This document shows, in pieces, positions 7,069 to 10,297 of a stretch of 10,297 bases of DNA. Within the stretch, counting starts at the first letter, position 1. Every line of letters starts with the position of its first letter. A program made the translations under genes and the position numbers. The stretch spans positions 1 to 10,297 of the forward strand of contig JAURJO010000478.1 of the NCBI GenBank assembly GCA_030832235.1, given 5' to 3'. The notes under the pieces are model-generated. The model searched no databases. It had not been told where the DNA came from and worked only from the letters and a program-made list of their open reading frames with translations. The DNA is from Verrucomicrobiota bacterium (GTDB lineage Bacteria > Verrucomicrobiota > Verrucomicrobiia > Opitutales > Opitutaceae).

Positions 7069-8871
7069 ATGAGTCGACCGCGCTCCGCGCAGGAGTTGAT
7101 CCACTGGCTCGATGCCGGTGAGGGTGCCCGTTGGATCAGGCGGGCGGCCTTCCTGGCGTTGGCGGTTGTGCTGTCGCTTCGCGTGGGCTGGACGCAGTTT
7201 CGCGGTCCGCAATCCGAGGCTACGCTCCTGCAGGCCGAAACAGGCCTGCGTCTGGCCACGGGCGCGGGGTTCGTCACGGGGGTGAACTTCCCGCAGACCG
7301 CTTCGGTCTTGAAGGCGCGCGGGGTGCCGTTCGATCCGGCCAAACCGTACCCGGAATTACACCACGCGCCGCTTTACCCGTTGGTCGTCGCAGCCGCTCT
7401 GGCCGTGGTCCCTTCGGCCACGCGGGAGCGGTGGTTCGCCACGCCTCCCGCGATTCCGGACGGTTTCGCGCCTGACTATCTCCTACTGGCCCTGAACATC
7501 GTGCTGCTGTGGCTTGTAGTCTGGCGGGCGGCGCGGCTCGCGGAGGGGCTTTTCGGCGGGCGTGCGGCGCTGCTGACGGCGCTAGGTTTGCTGCTCTCCT
7601 TCCCGGTGTGGCAGGCAACCGTGGCGGTGAACGGCCAGCCTTTGTTGATGCTGCTGGCGGTTTTGTTTCTCGAGTCCTGGCGGTGGTTGATACGCCAAGG
7701 TGAAGCGGGCGCCGGCGGCGCGGCTCTGGTGGCGCCGGCTGGTCTGCTCGGCGTGATCGGAGGCCTGTTGTTCCTCGCGGAGTATCCGGCGGGCGTGTTG
7801 GGTGTTTTTGCTTGGGTGACGGCGCCTTTGTTGTCCGCCCGGAGGGGGCGTCTGCGTGTGTTCGCGGCGGTGGGCGCGGGGCTGCTGCTTACGGCGGGGC
7901 CTTGGCTGGTCCGCAACATCACCCTTACGGGGCATCCCGTGGCTCTGGCCCGCCACGATCTCGCGCTGAAGGCGGGTGATCCCACAGCGGAGCCCGCGAC
8001 GCTCCGCGGCACGCTTTCCGCGGAGGCGCCACGGATCGACCTCCGGAAACTCGGCAACAAACTGCTCGGGTCCGTGCAGGAGAGTCTTCGGTCCCGCCTT
8101 TGGTCCGGAGGCGCGATGTGGTTCATGGCGTTTTTGGTCGCCGGCTGGCTTTATGCTTTCCGGAGCGCCGAGGCCGATCGGCTCCGTTGGCTTTTCACCG
8201 TGGCGTTTGGATTGGCGCTGCTAGTCCAGGCGGCGTGCAACTCGGGAGAATTGGAGCGCCCGGTCGCAGTCTGGATGGCGCCGCTCATCGTGGTTTTCGG
8301 GGCGGGTTTCGTCGGCGTGCTGCTCGCGAGCAGCGAGCTGGTTTCAAACTGGCCGCGCCTTGCGATCACCGTGCTGCTAGGGCTGCAGGCGTTACCGCTG
8401 GTCCACAGTGCGCTCGAGCCGCGCCGTCTTCACTTCCAGTACCCGCCTTATTTCCCGGCCCTTTTTCAGGGGATGCGGCAGGAGTTGGAAAAGCGGGGCG
8501 CGTTGCCCGCCTACGGGGTCATGGCCGATGTGCCGGCGGGCGTCGCTTGGTACGGTGGCGTGCGCGCCTGGGCCCAGCCGCCGCGGCTCAAGGATTTCCA
8601 CGCCATCACCCTCGAGCAGCCGATCGGCGAATTGTTGCTCTCCCCGCGCACCTTGGACCGGCCTTTTCTCAGCGATCTCAGCGCGCGTCCGGCCGCGGGT
8701 CCGGGATTGTTGGGCGCCGGCGCAAACCGGTTCGGGGAATGGGGGGAGATCTACGGCGGTCTGCTGACGGGCACGTTGCCGAGAGGGTTTCCCCTTAGCT
8801 CGGCGCAGAAGCTGGCCGACAACCTCTACGTGCTACTGAACCCCGCTTTGCCTCCAGCGAGGGAAAAGTAA
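7069..8871 (+). CDS. Multi-pass membrane protein, GT-C/ArnT-like (GT39/PMT-type) glycosyltransferase candidate
   Basis: The 600-residue inner-membrane protein has a first transmembrane helix at about 24-40, an extracytoplasmic loop with SEATLLQAETGLRLATG (49-65) and HHAPLYPL (98-105), then about nine to eleven helices through residue 447. The order helix, loop with an acidic pair and small amphipathic stretch, HxxPLYP, then GPWLVRN (277-283) followed by GHPV, is typical of PMT_2/ArnT-like GT-C enzymes that move sugars from polyprenyl-phosphate donors outside the cytoplasmic membrane. The usual DE of the first loop is SE here (Ser49-Glu50), so activity is not assured. Residues about 450-600 are hydrophilic and probably periplasmic. 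The ATG at 7069 was chosen because upstream codons overlap the regulator gene. It sits 44 bases before the barrel gene, and the context suggests a role in exopolysaccharide or surface glycan assembly. A polymerase or other GT-C protein is possible. Confidence 0.65.
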   Translation: MSRPRSAQELIHWLDAGEGARWIRRAAFLALAVVLSLRVGWTQFRGPQSEATLLQAETGLRLATGAGFVTGVNFPQTASVLKARGVPFDPAKPYPELHHAPLYPLVVAAALAVVPSATRERWFATPPAIPDGFAPDYLLLALNIVLLWLVVWRAARLAEGLFGGRAALLTALGLLLSFPVWQATVAVNGQPLLMLLAVLFLESWRWLIRQGEAGAGGAALVAPAGLLGVIGGLLFLAEYPAGVLGVFAWVTAPLLSARRGRLRVFAAVGAGLLLTAGPWLVRNITLTGHPVALARHDLALKAGDPTAEPATLRGTLSAEAPRIDLRKLGNKLLGSVQESLRSRLWSGGAMWFMAFLVAGWLYAFRSAEADRLRWLFTVAFGLALLVQAACNSGELERPVAVWMAPLIVVFGAGFVGVLLASSELVSNWPRLAITVLLGLQALPLVHSALEPRRLHFQYPPYFPALFQGMRQELEKRGALPAYGVMADVPAGVAWYGGVRAWAQPPRLKDFHAITLEQPIGELLLSPRTLDRPFLSDLSARPAAGPGLLGAGANRFGEWGEIYGGLLTGTLPRGFPLSSAQKLADNLYVLLNPALPPAREK

Positions 8872-8915
8872 TTGATCCGTCCGTTTCGCGATCCCTACGC
8901 TCCGCTCCGCCGCTG

Positions 8916-10094
8916 ATGTCCCGACTCCAATGCGCCCTCGCCTTCATCCTGCTGATCGCAGGCAACGCGGCCCGGGCTGCCTACGCGCCGGTCCCGGAGA
9001 GCGACGAGGGCAAGGATCTGATCGTCAAAGTCCGGGCTTCCGTCGGTCACGACAGCAACCTCTTCGGGGCCGCCGCAGGGGCGATCGACACCGCGGTCGT
9101 TACCCTGGCCCCGGGGTTCACGTGGAACCGCTCCCTCACCGAGCAGACATTTTTCTCCGCCGCCTACGGCCTCACGCTGGATCGATTCGACCGGCGCCCC
9201 GGAGACAAGCTGCTCGACAGCCATGACGCCAACCTGCGGCTCGCCCATGCGTTCTCGCAGGCGACCGTGATTGACCTGAACAACGCGTTCATGATCGCCC
9301 GCAACCCCGAGTCGCTGCTGGCCGGGGTAAAGGTGAACGCCGATCAGTCCTTCCTGCGGAACCAGTTTGACGGGCGCTTCACCACTCCGCTCGCGCCCAA
9401 GTTCACCGGCACCGTCAAGGCCCGTTCGGCCCTGTATCAATACCGCGACCGGGATCTCGGCCGTGCACTGGACCGGACGGAGAACCTTCTTGGTCTAGCG
9501 GCTGACTACGCGGTCCTGCCCGAGATGAAGGCGGTCGCCGAATATCGGCACCAAGACATCTGGTACACGAAGCTTGGGGAGACCAAGAACAAGCGCTCGG
9601 ATTATCTCATGGTGGGCGCAGACCATGAGCTGGCCCGCAAGCTTACTCTGAGCGGCCGGGCTGGTCTGGAGTGGCGTTCGCGGCGAAGCGAACGGAGCGC
9701 CACGGCGCCCTATGCGGAGTTTTCCGGGCGTTACGCCTACGCCCCCCGGTCCTTTCTGCTCGGCGGGCTGGGGTACTCGCTGGAAGAAACCTCCGACACC
9801 GCTCGCTTCAACGACTCACGGGCGCTTCGGGCCTTCGCCACGGTCCAGCACGCCGTTTCGGCGCTGATCGTCGCGTCGGTTTCGGTGAGCCTTGAGCCTT
9901 CGTCTCTCCAGGGGCGCCGCGGACAGGCCGACGTTGACGAAACGACGGTGCGCTCTGGTGTCACGCTCACGTATCTGCCGGGCCCCGGCTGGATGATCTC
10001 CGGCAGTCTCGATGTCGATCGCTCCGACTCGGATGACCCGGCCCGGATTCTCCGTCGCACACGGATATCAATCGGTGCGACGCGCTCCTTCTGA
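8916..10094 (+). CDS. Outer-membrane beta-barrel protein, EpsL/BBP2_2-like (polysaccharide export locus)
   Basis: The 392-residue product starts with a signal peptide (hydrophobic run about 6-18, ARA-AYA cleavage site after residue 21). The mature part has repeated amphipathic strands of about 9-12 residues with turns rich in Asp, Asn, Arg and Gly, and it ends in RISIGATRSF: a terminal Phe with alternating residues, the recognition pattern for barrel insertion by the Bam machinery. VGHDSNLFG (43-51) matches the opening strand (D-x-N-[LIVF]) of putative beta-barrel porin 2 proteins, seen in exopolysaccharide and exosortase-associated loci, where one is named EpsL. The molecule is inferred to sit in the outer membrane and assist polysaccharide passage or assembly; direct transport is not shown. 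The ATG at 8916 gives a complete signal peptide. The gene is followed after 26 bases by a Wzz-like gene, consistent with one operon. Confidence 0.72.
   Translation: MSRLQCALAFILLIAGNAARAAYAPVPESDEGKDLIVKVRASVGHDSNLFGAAAGAIDTAVVTLAPGFTWNRSLTEQTFFSAAYGLTLDRFDRRPGDKLLDSHDANLRLAHAFSQATVIDLNNAFMIARNPESLLAGVKVNADQSFLRNQFDGRFTTPLAPKFTGTVKARSALYQYRDRDLGRALDRTENLLGLAADYAVLPEMKAVAEYRHQDIWYTKLGETKNKRSDYLMVGADHELARKLTLSGRAGLEWRSRRSERSATAPYAEFSGRYAYAPRSFLLGGLGYSLEETSDTARFNDSRALRAFATVQHAVSALIVASVSVSLEPSSLQGRRGQADVDETTVRSGVTLTYLPGPGWMISGSLDVDRSDSDDPARILRRTRISIGATRSF
9671..9703 (+). repeat. Nested dyad inside the barrel gene
   Basis: GTGGCG (9671-9676) pairs with CGCCAC (9698-9703), and TTCGC (9677-9681) pairs with GCGAA (9688-9692). 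The result is an 11-bp stem with a five-base bulge (9693-9697) on the 3' side and a six-base loop GGCGAA. It encodes the Arg/Ser-rich stretch WRSRRSERSAT. It could be chance in GC-rich coding DNA. Confidence 0.4.
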
Positions 10095-10120
10095 GCCGCC
10101 TCGCGCACCCACGACCCGAG

Positions 10121-10297
10121 ATGGCCGCGCCCACCGAGAGCCAGGAAACGGCCTCCCTCGCTGATTTCCTCCAGATCCTGCGGGTCCGTCGCGCGCTGAT
10201 CGCTTTGATTCTCTCGCTGGTCGTGGTGACCACCGCGGCGGTGACGGCGTTTCTGCCGCGCTGGTTCCTCGCCACGACCAAGATCCGGGTGGAAAAG
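10121..10297 (+). CDS. Wzz/GumC-like chain-length determinant or polysaccharide co-polymerase, N-terminus (runs off window)
   Basis: Only 59 residues are present and the frame is open to the right edge. After a short polar N-terminus, DFLQILRVRRALIALI (15-30) starts a cytoplasmic-side basic region and a transmembrane helix at about 25-45, followed by LPRWFLATTKIRVEK (45-59). This order, a short amphipathic LxxLRxRR stretch, a helix, then P-x-x-[FY]-x-A-x-x-K-I-x-V-x-K, is the usual start of Wzz-domain proteins, including GumC and tyrosine-kinase-fused forms. Such proteins set polymer length and link the inner membrane to export machinery. The ATG at 10121 follows the barrel gene's stop by 26 bases, and CCCGAG just before it is a weak ribosome site. 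Whether a C-terminal tyrosine kinase domain follows cannot be seen. Confidence 0.7.
   Translation, partial: MAAPTESQETASLADFLQILRVRRALIALILSLVVVTTAAVTAFLPRWFLATTKIRVEK

Noticed and set aside
7230..7249. Inverted repeat GCAGGCC-GAAACA-GGCCTGC early in the GT-C-like gene
   Set aside because: A 7-bp stem with a small loop inside coding sequence is expected several times by chance in 10 kb of this composition.
6189..7343. Long minus-strand open frame (384 codons) across the regulator and GT-C-like genes
   Set aside because: It spans two genes and their gap on the other strand, shows no motif, and is best explained by codon bias.

Overview
The window is a G+C-rich bacterial chromosome segment (roughly two-thirds G+C by eye), densely coding, with no gene-free stretch over 300 bases. 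No tRNA, rRNA, CRISPR, insertion sequence or phage gene was seen. The gene content (menaquinone pathway, Kup potassium permease, secreted SGNH hydrolase, sigma-54 activator, Gram-negative outer-membrane barrel, Wzz-type protein) indicates a Gram-negative, menaquinone-using organism. The style and compact MenE would fit Verrucomicrobiota, perhaps Opitutaceae, but that assignment is an inference from pattern and not from a search.

Region 1 (1-4293) is a menaquinone block. It holds the 3' end of menC (o-succinylbenzoate synthase), menE (o-succinylbenzoyl-CoA ligase, overlapping menC by 19 bases) and, after an interruption, menB (1,4-dihydroxy-2-naphthoyl-CoA synthase). These are consecutive steps: MenC makes o-succinylbenzoate, MenE activates it with CoA, and MenB closes the naphthoquinone ring. 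The interruption is kup, a potassium uptake permease on the opposite strand, which converges on menE and diverges from menB across a 137-base gap.

Region 2 (4290-7025) holds a secreted SGNH/GDSL-type hydrolase whose GTG start overlaps the menB stop. After a 63-base gap with two short dyads comes a full-length NtrC-family response regulator (receiver, sigma-54 AAA+ domain, Fis-type helix-turn-helix). No partner kinase lies in the window.

Region 3 (7069-10297, running off the end) looks like the first part of an exopolysaccharide locus on the + strand. It encodes a 600-residue multi-pass GT-C/ArnT-like membrane protein, an outer-membrane beta-barrel of the EpsL/BBP2_2 type found in polysaccharide export loci, and the N-terminus of a Wzz/GumC-like chain-length determinant or co-polymerase. 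A plausible reading is that the membrane protein handles lipid-linked sugars, the Wzz-like protein controls chain length and spans the periplasm, and the barrel serves the outer membrane; the upstream sigma-54 activator could regulate the locus. No clearly new system is visible. The points most worth checking are the orphan regulator beside the polysaccharide genes, the atypical catalytic blocks in the SGNH and GT-C-like proteins, a MenB site substitution, and several dyads, one of them a long nested dyad inside the barrel gene.
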